A DNA stretch of 64,000 nt from Pseudisothecium myosuroides (taxonomy: Eukaryota; Streptophyta; Bryopsida; Hypnales; Lembophyllaceae). The notes under the pieces are model-generated. The model worked only from the letters and a program-made list of their open reading frames with translations. It made no database searches and was not told the DNA's origin. Positions 1 to 11,485 of the stretch are shown piece after piece. Each line of letters opens with the position of its first letter. Positions within the stretch are counted from its first letter, which is position 1. The stretch covers positions 11,163,296 to 11,227,295 of the forward strand of contig OX637292.1 of the NCBI GenBank assembly GCA_951799445.1, given 5' to 3'. A program made the translations under genes and the position numbers.

Positions 1-510
1 GTTTGGATCCCCTCACTGCAGCTCTAGATAATTTACTGTAGATGTAAAGAAACCTGGATGCAGAGGAAGGAATAACTTAGTAAGTTTTGAAATTCAATTT
101 GACTTTTAATTATTGGTGTAATGTTTGTGTTAAGGCTGTGGAAACTGGTCTTAATGTTCTATGGGGAGCAAAAGTCAACTTGCAAAGCTCATGGTTGGAT
201 CCTGCCTGTGGCTTCACATTTGACTTTACATAGCTTTTTATATCCAAGAGTGCTCGAAACCTCATTTGTGAGCAACCAGAGCTACAAACCTATTTCCACA
301 AAACTTTAAACATCTACAAATCTGAGAACAATTTCACAAGTGGAGAGGTATGGTTTTCACAAGCTCTAGTATGTTAGTGCAACTTTGTTTACATTTGGTA
401 ATTATTTTCAGCAAGGTTGGATTATAGTTAGTGTATGTTACTTGTATTCTATTTGCAAGCAATAAGGAATGCAATGCATACAAGCTTACAGTTAATTCTT
501 TGATTTGAAC

Positions 511-983
511 AGGTACTTCATGTCTTTACATCTATAGCCATTCTAGTAGGTCCTGGTGAGCGCTTTGGTGATATGCCACAATATATACGGGCCACAGGCA
601 ACTTTTATGGTTCATCATGGTATAGTAGCGTTGTAATATAGATGGAGGCATCTGGTGAGCCTAAATTGACCTTGTTTGGACAATTACGGTTGATTGTCAG
701 AGTGTCTTTCAGAGATGATGTGCAAAATCTAATTGTAAAGGATTTAGCATTCCTTCAAATGTATCAAGAAATTTCAGCCACTCACCTTAGTAGGTTGGTT
801 CTATGCCCGCGGCTCACTTGGCAAGCTACAAGACCTCAAGTCTCTATATCTAGGGCCAAGCATGATAGAGGAATTTGTGATCCTTACATGATTCTTGATG
901 TTCAAAACATCCTACGAGCCATTCAAGTGCTTCCAAATTTTAGTGAGGATGGCACTTATTTTATAAACACCTTCAAGTTTTGA
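511..983 (+). pseudogene. eroded transposon-associated ORF
   Basis: A reading frame runs from about 511 to the TGA near 983 and is broken by one in-frame TAG just before position 642. The frame continues in sense on both sides of that stop (upstream GDMPQYIRATGNFYG; downstream LFGQLRLIVRVSFRDDVQ and ILRAIQVLPNFSEDG). This is what a decayed coding sequence looks like. The style (short regulatory-looking protein ending in a YFINTFKF-like motif) recalls proteins that accompany CACTA-type transposons in seed-free plants, but I recognise it only loosely. Further short open stretches in shifting frames occur at 121-380 and may belong to the same relic. No intact gene is present. Confidence 0.35.
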
Positions 984-1519
984 GCCAATATGTGACTTGG
1001 TTGCTTTAGTGGATATTTTTGAAAAACTCAAATGCTTCCTCATCAAAATTGATTCATTAAGTTTTCAACATCTATTGATTACTTTGATGTTACAGCTTCA
1101 ATGTTTGATTGAATTAATACTAACATGTACATGTTTCAATTCCCTCAAATTAGAGGTGCTAATTTAGTGCTTTATCAATGGCGATTGAAACAGTATTGAT
1201 AAGAAATGGATTGAAATTGTGTTGAGATAGTGTAAATTAAAAAAGCATTAAATCCTGATGTGTTGACCCAATGGAATTTTCAAGTCCATTCAAATTTTGA
1301 CCCAGTACTAATTCAATTGGTCATTGATACGGCATTGAAACTTAGTGTTTGAGAGTTTGAGATGCTATGGTGTGAAAGTTATGGATTTTTGAGTTCTTTT
1401 CAGTTTTAACAAAATTAGAAAAATACTGTTACTTTTGTTTTGATTGTGCCAACAACACAAGGCACACTAGTCAATACCTAAATCTTAATTACATTCTCAC
1501 TTGAAATCAATCCTTTTTT
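984..1519. other. AT-rich intergenic, nothing recognised
   Basis: No convincing coding frame, RNA gene or repeat boundary was seen in this stretch. Confidence 0.5.
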
Positions 1520-2064
1520 TTTGCACCACGGGGCCAGATTGCACCATTTCAAAATAAATGTCTACTTTTCGCCAGATAAAAGTAATCTTTTTTTGCCAAA
1601 AAAAATCCATTTTTATTAAAAATGTGGATGAAGTCACCAAATTTGGATGAAAAAGTGCATGAATATGATTGAAAATTGTTTTTTGGTTCAAAGATGGATG
1701 AATGTAAAAATTCAATGCTTCACCAAATTTTAAGTGATCACCATTGTAGCACTTTCTCAAAAAGTAAGAAAAAAGGGTTGCTTGGAATTCAAAGACCCTG
1801 AGAGGAAACAAGTAGGACTTTTTTTTTCATTTTTGAAGAAGTGCCATAGTGGCAATATAAAATGTTACAGTGGTGCTCCAAATTGCAACATTCATCCACT
1901 TATTGGATGTATAGTATGGTTTTCATCTACAATTAGACGATTTCATCTAATATTTTTTTAAATTTCAAAGTTGTCTGATGATTTCATCCAATTTTTTTGG
2001 CATTTTTTATAACCTTTTTTAGCCAGATTTTTTTTTCTGGTGCAATCTGGCACCAGAAAGCAAA
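1520..2064. mobile_element. non-autonomous TIR element (~545 bp)
   Basis: A perfect 14 bp inverted repeat closes this AT-rich segment: GCCAGATTGCACCA at 1533-1546 and its reverse complement TGGTGCAATCTGGC at 2038-2051. With mismatches the match extends outwards to about 1520 and 2064. No transposase frame lies inside. The target-site duplication is not clear, so the superfamily is open. It lies about 190 bp upstream of the Z-ISO start codon and may sit in its promoter. Confidence 0.6.
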
Positions 2065-2254
2065 AATAAAAAGCCCTGGAAACAAGCACTCAAAGCACCT
2101 AAGGTGACCAAAAGGAATTCTACAGTTTGAGCGACTGAGACTTTTACTTTCTCACTACTGTACTTTCGGACCGCAGATGGTTGCTTTGGCGTTCAGGTGG
2201 AGAAGAGGATAGAGTTGTGCATGGTCCCGGCGCAATTCTGTGCATGCAGCAGCC

Positions 2255-5200
2255 ATGGCGGCATGCACCGGCGCTGCAGCTCGCGCTCTGCTCGCTGCCC
2301 ATCAGCATCAGCCTGGCACGCAAAGGAGGCCGCAGCTTGTGCAGTGCGCCCCCAAAACTTGCACTTCAGGGGTAAGCCGCCAAATCCTGCGCTTCTGAAT
2401 GTGAATTTCAGCGAGTTGACGCATTTTTCCGAGCTATGGTTGAATTTGTTCTTTGCAACACTTGGGGCGAGGATAGCTTTCTAGGGTTTCGGGATAGAAA
2501 CCAATCTGAGTGCTAATCTGAATTAGCACTCAGGATATAGGGCTTGATTCAAAGGGTGTGCAATTGCTTAGTCTCAAATTTCAACAGGATGTTAGGATTT
2601 AGAGATGAACGGCTATACGATTCGAAACTTGCACTTGGGGGTAATCCGCGAAGAATTCCACTTCTGAATGTGAATTTGAGCTATTTGTCGCATTTTTCCG
2701 AGCTCTGGTTGAATTTGTTCTTTGCAGCACTTGGGGCGAGGATGAATTTCTAGGGTTCCGGGATAGAAACCAATCTGAGTGCTAATTCTCTGAATTAGCA
2801 CTCAGGATATAGGGCTTGATTCAAAGGGTGTGCAATTGCTTAGTCTCAAATTTCAACAGGATGTTAGGATTTAGAGATGAACGGCTATACGATTCGAAAC
2901 TTGCACTTCGGGGTAATCCGCGAAGAATTCCACTTCTGAATGTGAATTTGAGCTATTTGTCGCATTTTTCCGAGCTCTGGTTGAATTTGTTCTTTGCAGC
3001 ACTTGGGGCGAGGATAACTTTCTAGGGTTCCGGGATAGAAACCAACCGCAGTGATTCTCCGAATTAGCATTCAGGGATTAGGGCTTGATTCAAAGAGTGT
3101 GCAATTGCTTAGCCTCGAATTTCAACAGGATGTTAGGATTTAGAGATGAACGGCTATACAATTCGAAACGTGCACTTCGGGGTAACCCGCAAAGAATTCC
3201 ACTTCTGAATGTGAATTTGAGCTATTTTTTTCTGAGCTCTGGTTGGATTTGAGCTTTGGTTGAATTTGTTCTTTGCAACGCTTTGGGCGAGGATGGCTTT
3301 CTAGGGTTTTGGAATAGAAACCACAATGATTCTCCGAATTAGCACTTAAGGATTAGGGCTTGATTCAAAGGGTGTGCAATTGCTTAGCCTCGAATTACAA
3401 CAGGATGTTCGGATCTAGAGCTGAACGGCCGAAACTTGCACTTGGGGGGTAATCCGCAAAAAATTCCACTTCTGAATGTGAATTTGAATTTGAGCTATTT
3501 GTCGCATTTTTCCGAGCTCTCGTTGGGTTTGAGCTTTGGTTGAATTTGTTCTTTGCAACGCTTTGGTTGAGGATAGCTTTCTAGCATTTTGTAACCATGA
3601 ATCTCAATCCTTCAGGGGTAAGGGAGTACTAAATTTGAGAATGCAAGTCTAGTGCGTGATTGAACTCTAACCACACGTTCTCAGTATTTATTTAGCTGTA
3701 TTGTGTATATGCAGGGTACAAAAGCCTTCTTGTTGAAATCCAGTTATAATTTGAGAAGCAAGCATTGCAGTGTCTACTTCACTAGAAGATGCAGGGCCGA
3801 GACCCAGCCCGAGGTGGAGAGTCCACCCGCTCAACCTCCTGTGTCAGCACCTAAAATACCCACTTTCGTGAACTCCGTGGTCGAAGGGCCTCCGGATTCA
3901 GAGAATGGACAGCCAGTGCTTGAGGGTGAGGACGCAGCTGTTTTCGACGTGGTAGCACAAAAGACGTCTTCATGGATCTACTTCACTTTGGTCCTTGGAG
4001 TTGTTTTGGCGATTCTGTATTATATCTGGCTGGATTCAAATACAGGTTACGGAGGAGCTTTCATTGATGCTCTCTCCTCTCTTTTTGGTAACCATGAGGT
4101 GAGCTAGGCTTGAATCTCATGCATCAGCACTGACCTTAATGGCTTTTTCGGATGTTTTATTTAAGTTCCTTCTTATGGGAGAGGGTCACGAGTTGTCGTA
4201 GCTTCCCCCAGAGAAGGTCTTGAACTAAATTTCTAGTTCTTAACCCTAAATAACCAAGAGGCTTAATAAGGCCTCATATTTTTTTAGTAGATTTGGTTTG
4301 GTCGTGTAGGAGATTTGTTTATTTTTGGACCAGTACCTGCGAAATTCTTCATTGATTCTGGTAGTGCAAAAATGGCCCTATCTGAAGTAACTTATTCACA
4401 ATAAGATCATTTGAATTGATCATTCAAACCACGAATCCTTGATCATGTAGGGGTTAAGCATAATCAGGCACACTTTGCTGTTCAAGCATTTATACTCTGA
4501 TAATTGTTCATCTCCGAAGTACTGTCAATTCATTTGCTCGGGATTCCTTTGGAAAATTACTCTTTCATTATTAGACGGTATTTGGGATACCAGTTGCAAT
4601 GCTGAGTTTTCTTATCTTTGCCGATCATGCAAGCCTCTTGCATATTCGCTAACAGTGTTTTTGTTCAATGCAGGTTGTAATGTTGGCCATTCTTGCTGTG
4701 TTTGCTCTAGTACACAGTGGTTTGGCTGGTCTGCGTCCGCAAGGCGAGAAGCTGGTGGGTGAACGAGCATATCGAGTCTTATTCGCAGGATTGTCACTTC
4801 CCTTGTCAGTTTCTGCTGTGGTATGCTTCGCAAACCCGTACTCACTTATCCTGTTTTTTTTTGCAGATAACTAAAGTACTTTTCCAGCTAAATGTTTAGT
4901 CCGTAGTTACGCAGATTGTTGTGCACACTGAAAAAGTCAGGTCTCTGCAAATTTGTAAGTCATGGAGTGCTTCATGTTCAACCTTTACCTGTGTTATCAT
5001 AGTGTAACTCTCTCACCCCATTGTGTGCTTGTATTGGTTAGGTCTACTTCATCAACCATCGATATGATGGTGTGCAACTCTGGCAATTTCGTACAATTCC
5101 TGGTGTTCATGAGGCGGTCTGGATACTCTCCTTCATTTCTTTCTTTTTTCTGTATCCTTCGACTTTCAATCTTTTGGAAGTTGCTGCAGTGGACAAACCC

Positions 5201-5937
5201 AAACTTCATATGTGGGAGACTGGTATCATGCGTATCACCAGACACCCTCAAGTAAGTCACGTCCGTCTCTAGTCGGTCTCTGGGTTCCAATTTTATTATT
5301 TCTATTGTTTTTTGAGCAATCAGATTTTCGATCATATGCCTGGGCGGCTCAAACTCACGTCCCCCTCTAAGTACCTGAACCGAAAATTGAGAGTTTAATT
5401 TGGATGGAAAGTCTTGTAGCAATGGCAATAATTTCCAATCCTGATGTCTTCTTTCTGTTGTTATTTCACTACCTTTCTTGAAGCTTCCTGAATTATTCAT
5501 TTCAACTCCTATGCATATGGAAGGAGACACTTTTGGCCTTTTAGGCACTCGAGTTTATTGCCTGTATGGATGAAATAAGCTGATGAATCGGTGCTTGGCA
5601 GATGGTGGGGCAATTTATCTGGTGCCTGGCGCACACCATTTGGATAGGGAACTCCTTCACTGTGACGACCTCCTTGGGGTTACTAGCTCATCACTTATTT
5701 GGTGTTTGGCATGGAGATAAGCGCTTGGCAGCCAAATATGGGGACGCCTTCGAGCGAGTGAAGGACCGGACGAGTATCATTCCTTTTGCGGCTATTTTGG
5801 ACGGCCGTCAGAAGCTGCCCGACGATTATTACAAGGAGTTTCTCAGGTTGCCATACTATGTAATAGTCGTGATAACACTTGGTGCATATTTCTCGCACCC
5901 TTTAATGCAGTTAGGTAGCCATATCCTCCACTGGTAG
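2255..5937 (+). CDS. Z-ISO: 15-cis-zeta-carotene isomerase, chloroplastic
   Basis: Five exons joined by GT-AG introns with matching phase: 2255-2371, 3715-4098, 4674-4820, 5042-5251 and 5602-5937, giving 397 aa (the family is usually near 370). Z-ISO isomerises the 15-cis bond of 9,15,9'-tri-cis-zeta-carotene in plastids, between phytoene desaturase and zeta-carotene desaturase. Exon 1 (39 aa, [19 protein letters not shown]...) and the start of exon 2 are rich in Ala, Arg, Ser and Thr and poor in acidic residues, as in a transit peptide. An acidic, Pro-rich linker follows. Family motifs are clear: [17 protein letters not shown] and [11 protein letters not shown] in exon 3; [19 protein letters not shown] and [10 protein letters not shown] in exon 4; [20 protein letters not shown] and [13 protein letters not shown] in exon 5. 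Several membrane helices of the NnrU-like domain are visible. A second ATG at 3597 (codons to 3617) also fits the phase of exon 2 but encodes only seven residues without transit-peptide character. I therefore prefer the 2255 start. Intron 1 is mostly tandem repeat. Confidence 0.93.
2354..3600. repeat. ~270 bp tandem repeat array in Z-ISO intron 1
   Basis: Five diverged units start with a copy of the exon-1 end (AACTTGCACTTC) at about 2357, 2627, 2899, 3168 and 3434, so periods are 270, 272, 269 and 266 bp. The first unit contains the working donor (TTCAGGGGTAAGC, intron starting at 2372). Later units carry CGGGGTAAT, GGGGGTAAT and similar versions. Shared blocks include GAATGTGAATTTGAGC, TTGGGGCGAGGAT, TTCTAGGG, and GGGCTTGATTCAAAG. 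The fifth unit is shortened and ends near a TTCAGGGGTAAGG motif at 3612-3622. The array accounts for nearly all of the 1.3 kb intron. Confidence 0.9.
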
Positions 5938-7323
5938 TCTGAGTGCCCAGCTTCAGTTGTACATGTAACAAGGTAAGGAACCTATCCCTGTGGCTGTCAG
6001 CTCTTTTGAGTGGTTCTCTTTTGTAGAATGGATTCTTTCTTTCTTTTTCGGGCCTTGTCCATATTTTCATTAAGGTTCCAACTCACTTAAATATGCTTCA
6101 CTTCAAAACCATATCAATGAGTGATGAATTGTTGAAGTTCAAAGTAGGAGGGCCCAATTACAAGTGTAGACTACCCTTGAACCATTAGTATTGATTCTAT
6201 GAGGAAGCATCTTTGACTGTGATCAAATCTAGAAGTATCTCATTTCTTGCAAATCACGTACTTGAATGACACTTATATTGTACATGGGCGACTTTTCAAC
6301 CCACGGGAAAAGGACCTCCATGGGGATGGGTTCACTTTCTTATGCCAATTCATGCGGAAAGGAGTTGAGGACCTTTTTCAACCTGTTACATGTTCAGTAT
6401 ATTGCTGCTCCTTAGTACATTGACACATACAGGGGAGAAGAGTTTTTGGCTGGACGTCTACTCTTCAGTATAAAATTATATCTAAACCCTAAACCCTTGA
6501 TGCTTTTGCACCAATTACCTACGTTCATTCTAATTGCAGACGTACTAAACCAGTATGCTCATCTTACAGTACTTCAGAGGTCCAATTTGAGATATGACTT
6601 GCTACACCTTTTGAAGTTGCAGATTCTCATGGAATAGCTGCCGAATTCTCAGCTGGAGTTTTGAACCTTTTTTTTGTTATATTAGTGGCTAATCGACACC
6701 AACGACAGATGACTTGACAACATAACAACTGTTAGCACAAGCACTTCCCCGAATGAATCAACCTGCCTAACTTAATCAAGAGGTTGGTCATTGTCTACTC
6801 TCGCATCTTTCTGGTGGACTACAATCTGCTACTAACAACCAGAATAAAATTGAATCGTCAATAGAAATGGACCTTTATTGAATGTTTAACGTTCATGCGT
6901 TGTAGCAGTTAGCACTACTTTGGGACTCTGATGGTTCCAATTTACCACACATTGACTCTGTGAGAGAGAACTCTTGGTTTTTAATAAATAATGACCTATC
7001 TTGAATGTGACTTGCTATGTTATCAACATTTACAGTACAGTATACTTGCAGCATACCATTCAGTATGTACTGTACTGTACATGGCATTGAAGGGAAGTAG
7101 ACATTATAGGACTCCTTGTTGCAAATGGACTCCTCTCTGTGATTAGGAACTGTGACTTCTTGTGCATTTAGTACTGTCCTCAGAGATAAGTATTGCTTGG
7201 ATAGTTACATCAATTGACCCATATTTCAAGTGTATATATGTAGATGTCAATGAATTATCCATCCAAATTACGCAGCTGAATTGTGAAGGTTGTAATTTGA
7301 ATGGCTGGGGATGCGCGGAAATA
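5938..7323. other. Z-ISO 3' flank and AT-rich intergenic
   Basis: Starts with the presumed Z-ISO 3' UTR. No further coding frame or repeat family was recognised, apart from a short telomere-like string (AAACCCTAAACCC) near 6484. Confidence 0.5.
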
Positions 7324-7605
7324 AGGTAGGGTGCTCTAAAGTGACCTTGCTCTACCACCAACACACGTACATTTTTGGTTTCTTCAATGTATCAATAGTG
7401 TACATTTCAGGCGGGGTCGCTTTTAGTGACCACTGCGGTTCAACTTTAAGAAATCGTAATTAATTCCACGAAGGTCCAAAAAATATGAAACAACTTGGGT
7501 TAGATGCCAATTCCATTTCCTTCTTGTAAAAATTTATTGAAAATTATTTTTTCAAGGAGTTTAGCTTCCTTCCAAATGCAATCAGCTCTTAAAAAGTCAC
7601 TACCT
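7324..7605. mobile_element. Stowaway-like MITE, copy 1
   Basis: Begins AGGTAGGGTGCTCTAAAGTG and ends TAAAAAGTCACTACCT, an imperfect terminal inverted repeat. It is flanked by TA on both sides (7322-7323 and 7606-7607). The interior is shared with the elements at 15378-15722 and 20116-20409, for example the GAAACAACTTGGGTTAGATG and AAAATTTATTGAAAA blocks. TA target sites are typical of Tc1/mariner-derived (Stowaway) MITEs. There is no coding capacity. Confidence 0.75.
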
Positions 7606-7799
7606 TACAGAACCTTGTTATGAAGATCATCAATAGTGGGTTTCACAGTCATGGATAATCTTTTGCTGGATTATCTATTGTCTACTCATATGGCAAGGGC
7701 TTGGCAAGGGCTGGTGAATTGTTTTCCTCTTCATTCATCAATTAAAACTTGGTCTCCGGATACATAAGCATATATGCACACCTTTTTTTTAATAAATAT

Positions 7800-8150
7800 A
7801 GATACCTATTCGGTTTACTGAGGAATACGAGTAGTTTTTTACCAAGGCCCTATATTTGTGCAAGCTAGGGTGACCTATTTTCATGAATGAGGGGAATAAG
7901 ATGTTGACCAGGGCCTTCATTATTGTGTAACAAATAACACATTGACACCTGTTATTGAAGTTGTTAACCATTTTTTTAGTTTCTCAGAAATAGGTTTGCC
8001 TATAGATCGAGAACAAATCAGATTGTAAATCTACTCATTCTAAACTTGATGGAAAATTAGCAAAAAAAATAATGCAATCTTCACTATTTCCATTCCTTGA
8101 ATAGAAAAAATTACCCCCACCATTGTTGCTCCATCGGACATATGCTAAAA
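7800..8150. repeat. dispersed repeat, copy 1 (empty-site copy)
   Basis: Similar over most of its length to 13480-14290; shared blocks include GTGACCTATTTT, ACAAATAACACATTGACACC, TTTCTCAGAAATAGGTTT and CATATGCTAAAA. This copy lacks the 309 bp MITE found in the other copy at 13868-14176, so it serves as the empty site. Repeat class unknown. Confidence 0.65.
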
Positions 8151-11100
8151 TGCATCCTAAATACTACCTTTGTCTTGAAATGAGTGCCAACCTTGAATGT
8201 CATGTTTTTTTAACGTTGTTTTGAGTAGGTCATATGGAGATTTCCTTGTGGTTAACTTTATTTGCAATAAGCATGTACAATGTTCTTCATTGATTCTAGT
8301 GGTATAATATTTGAAACCTTTTTTAATTATGATTTTCACAATATGATCAATGAAACTGGCTCACAAAAATACCAACAAAATTGTTGACGATCATTTTGGG
8401 ACAAAGGAAGTAATATGCTACAGTAGGTACTACTCGTGCAGAGTCACTTGCACTGCCTTGCAGGGCTTTGACATGGGACTTTGAATGACAGACTCTTCTT
8501 GTAAATGACAGACTCTGGCTTCAAGATTATAAATAAATAAAAAAAAGCATTTCATTCTCTCTTTCAGGCAAAAAGAGAGACTTGCTCAGCAAGGCAAATC
8601 TCTTCAATCAATAGCTGTAAACAAAACAAGAATTTTGTATCTGTTCAAAAATTCTTGATCTTTCCAAATTCAGGACTCTCCCATGTAAGCTCACATCATA
8701 AAAGTTGTAAGGACCAGATTATTTTGATGCCATTTTGCCACAGTAGAAGTCATTTCAGTGTCATTTTTCCAATCACTTTGAAACTGAGTTGGCACCAAGC
8801 TTGGCACCAGATTATCTTGATAGCAATTCAATACACCATATTCACATGCCATGAAGTTAATTCCTGATGCCCAGTCTCCAACCAATTTTCCTCCATCGTG
8901 CACTTTGTAACTTCACTCTCCTTGTGAACAATTCCCACAACATTTTTTTTTTCCTGACACTTGCAAGCATCCGACCTCTCAGATACTTACTTTCTGTGTT
9001 GCATTTCACATTAGAAAAGCAATACATTTGAACATTTGAACATATTTCAGGCGGCAATCCAAAACAGTGGCGAGGAATGTCTATCTGTCCGTCATCAAAG
9101 CTCACTGTCTGGTGGCATATTAACTCTTACATCCATCATTTTTGCAACACTGCATCACTCAGATTTTCAAAAACCGGGTTCATTTGTTCAGGTGGATAGA
9201 CACAATGATAACGGAATGATAAGGACATTGACAAATCCAATCGTCCCCCACTCAAGCCATCATTTTCTGTTTTTTTTTGCCTGTGAAAGCGGGCTTTGTC
9301 CCGATGTCGTAATGGCTGTCAGCGTTCAATCCATGAACTACTCCCGAGTAGGCTTTCTTTTTTGCCCTTTTTGACAGAGCCGAATAGATTGATTTGTCAT
9401 TGCAAAGGTACTCTCGTTTGTCATGCGTAAAATGAACCCCCGGGAACATCAAGTAAAGGTGGAGCAGGCTTCTAGCAAGGTTGCGGACAGGCGCAGTGCC
9501 AATTCCATGCCATCGAAGGTGGATTAACCCAAAACCGCCACTTTTTGCTACTATTCCTAGTTACCGTAAGTGAAGGGCAGGGTTGGCACTTTTCTACCGA
9601 ATATTTTTTTTTTCCCGACAAATAAGGTTCAGCAGATGCTGAAAATAGAAAATTTTGCCAATATTTTGTTTTTCACCATACAATTTTTTTGTTTTCTGAA
9701 AAAAATAATTTCCCTAAAATTTTGGCACCTATTTTTAGAATTATTTTCCACCAACCCTACCCTACAACTATGGTACTATTATTAGATTGGTCAAATTTTC
9801 ATATGTTCTTGTTGGCAAGTGAAAGGAGGTTCCAACGCACCAGAAAACGTGGCATTTGGATATTGTTTGCAAAAGTTATTAAGGAACAAAGTTCAGTTCT
9901 AAAATGGTTTCTTCTACATAGGTACAGAATTGATTTTAGAGATGTACACAGAGTAAAGATGGCAGTTTAAAGTCAGTGGCACATTTGGGTTAACCTACCT
10001 TAGTATGCCTTGTGCCGTTGCCACAACCAAAAGAAAAGAAAAAAGAAAAATATTTTTTAATTTTTTAATCCATAAAAAATTTGAAATCCAATATTTTGTT
10101 GTTGTTGTGAGTTGGAATGCCACGAAGCAAAGTTCATGCATCCCTCCTTGCAAAAAGCTTTCTAGTGGAACCAAAAATGCAACTAGGGGATGCACAGTCT
10201 CAAAGATCTCATTGTAACAAACAAAACAAACAGCCTCATTTATAATATAGTTAGGAAACCAATTTTCATTCCATCCATTTTTGCACATGGATGCATAGAA
10301 ATTTGAACAACAATTTCTATGATGTTACGGCAACCAAAAAAACACTGAGTATAATAGTCCCCCTGTCCCAAAATGATCTTTTGGCTTCCTTTCTATGTTT
10401 TTGTCTTCAAATGATTTTTCTGTTGCTCAAAAATGATCATTTTTGTTCTTGAAGATATAGTGAATGGATAACAACTTCTTTGAAATATTTAGAAGCGGGT
10501 TGAAATAACAATATTTTTAGCCTTAATCTAGAACATTTTGTCCAACTACAAGACCATTTCGGGACGGAAAGAGTACAAATTTTGTTAAAAAAGCACGTGC
10601 TTATAATGAGTTTGAAGTGCTTGAGGTGCAAAAATCTTGTTCAGGGTTTTGGTGACCGTCAATCCTCCTAGGATTGTGTGTGATCTTCCATTCTATAAAG
10701 GAGTTGGCAATTGTCAACACGCTTGAAGAATTTACAAAAAAAATTGTTGGCAACCAGACCTTGCCCGTAAGTCCACCTATATATCAAACCACTATGGACT
10801 TTGTCAATGTCATCTATAAACTAGTTTGAGGGCCATATTTAGATGTTAATCTTTATGCTAGTGCCCTTACGTTGATAGAAGATGGAGCTCCAATCCACCG
10901 TAGTAAAGTCCCAAATTATGACATGTAAGCATTGCAAAATTGGGACAGATTATTGTCTAAATCAACAAAAAATTGACCCAAATCAACGTAACCAAATCAA
11001 CAAAAAAACTGAATTTTCTAACAGTGGAAGCTTGAGAGGCTAGTTTAGAGTTCAAATTTAAACCCTATCAAAAATCTATGGAAGATTCTCAAATTTTGCA

Positions 11101-11278
11101 TCCAGAATCAACACTAACCAAAAAATGTGGACAAATTGAATTTCACCTTGCAAAACAAATGGGAGACTTTCATAGGCAAGAAGTTGAGTTTTGTGTCAAC
11201 CATACCAAACCTATTGCCTGTGACCTATTCAAGGAAGTTATTGACGCAAAGAAAGGATCAACTCACTAGAAGAGAATA
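8151..11278. other. AT-rich intergenic, no gene recognised
   Basis: Only short spurious frames are present. A possible inverted pair (GGGCAGGGTTGG near 9575 and CCAACCCTACCCT near 9753) may mark another short element of ~190 bp, but I could not define its ends. A CCTACCTTAG string near 9998 resembles a Stowaway-like terminus without a partner. Confidence 0.4.
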
Positions 11279-11485
11279 CACTATAAGAAATAGGTGTTTT
11301 AAGTATAGTCTTAGTAATATAGTCTAGGCTAGTATGAATAATAACCTTTAAAGGAGATTTTTAGTAAAAGTTACTAAAAATACATGTGTTTTCAATCAAA
11401 TTTTACTAAAAATCTCCTTCAAAGGTCATTATTTATAGGACTATACTACTAGGACTATACTTAAACACCCCATTCTCTTGTAAAG
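11279..11485. mobile_element. CACTA-like MITE
   Basis: Starts CACTATAAGAAATAGGTG and ends with its imperfect inverted repeat CACCCCATTCTCTTGTAAAG. It is flanked by a 3 bp direct repeat ATA (11276-11278 and 11486-11488). A second inner inverted repeat (AAAGGAGATTTTTAGTAAAA with its partner at about 11397) makes the element a near foldback. CACTA termini with 3 bp target-site duplications are the hallmark of the CACTA (En/Spm) superfamily. Related to the element at 18346-18502. Confidence 0.75.

Noticed and set aside
3597..3617. alternative seven-codon first exon of Z-ISO
   Set aside because: Phase and donor fit, but it gives no transit peptide, whereas 2255-2371 does. Kept as a finding, not as the main model.
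4997..5548. 183-codon minus-strand frame
   Set aside because: Antisense to Z-ISO exon 4 and intron 4. No recognisable protein.
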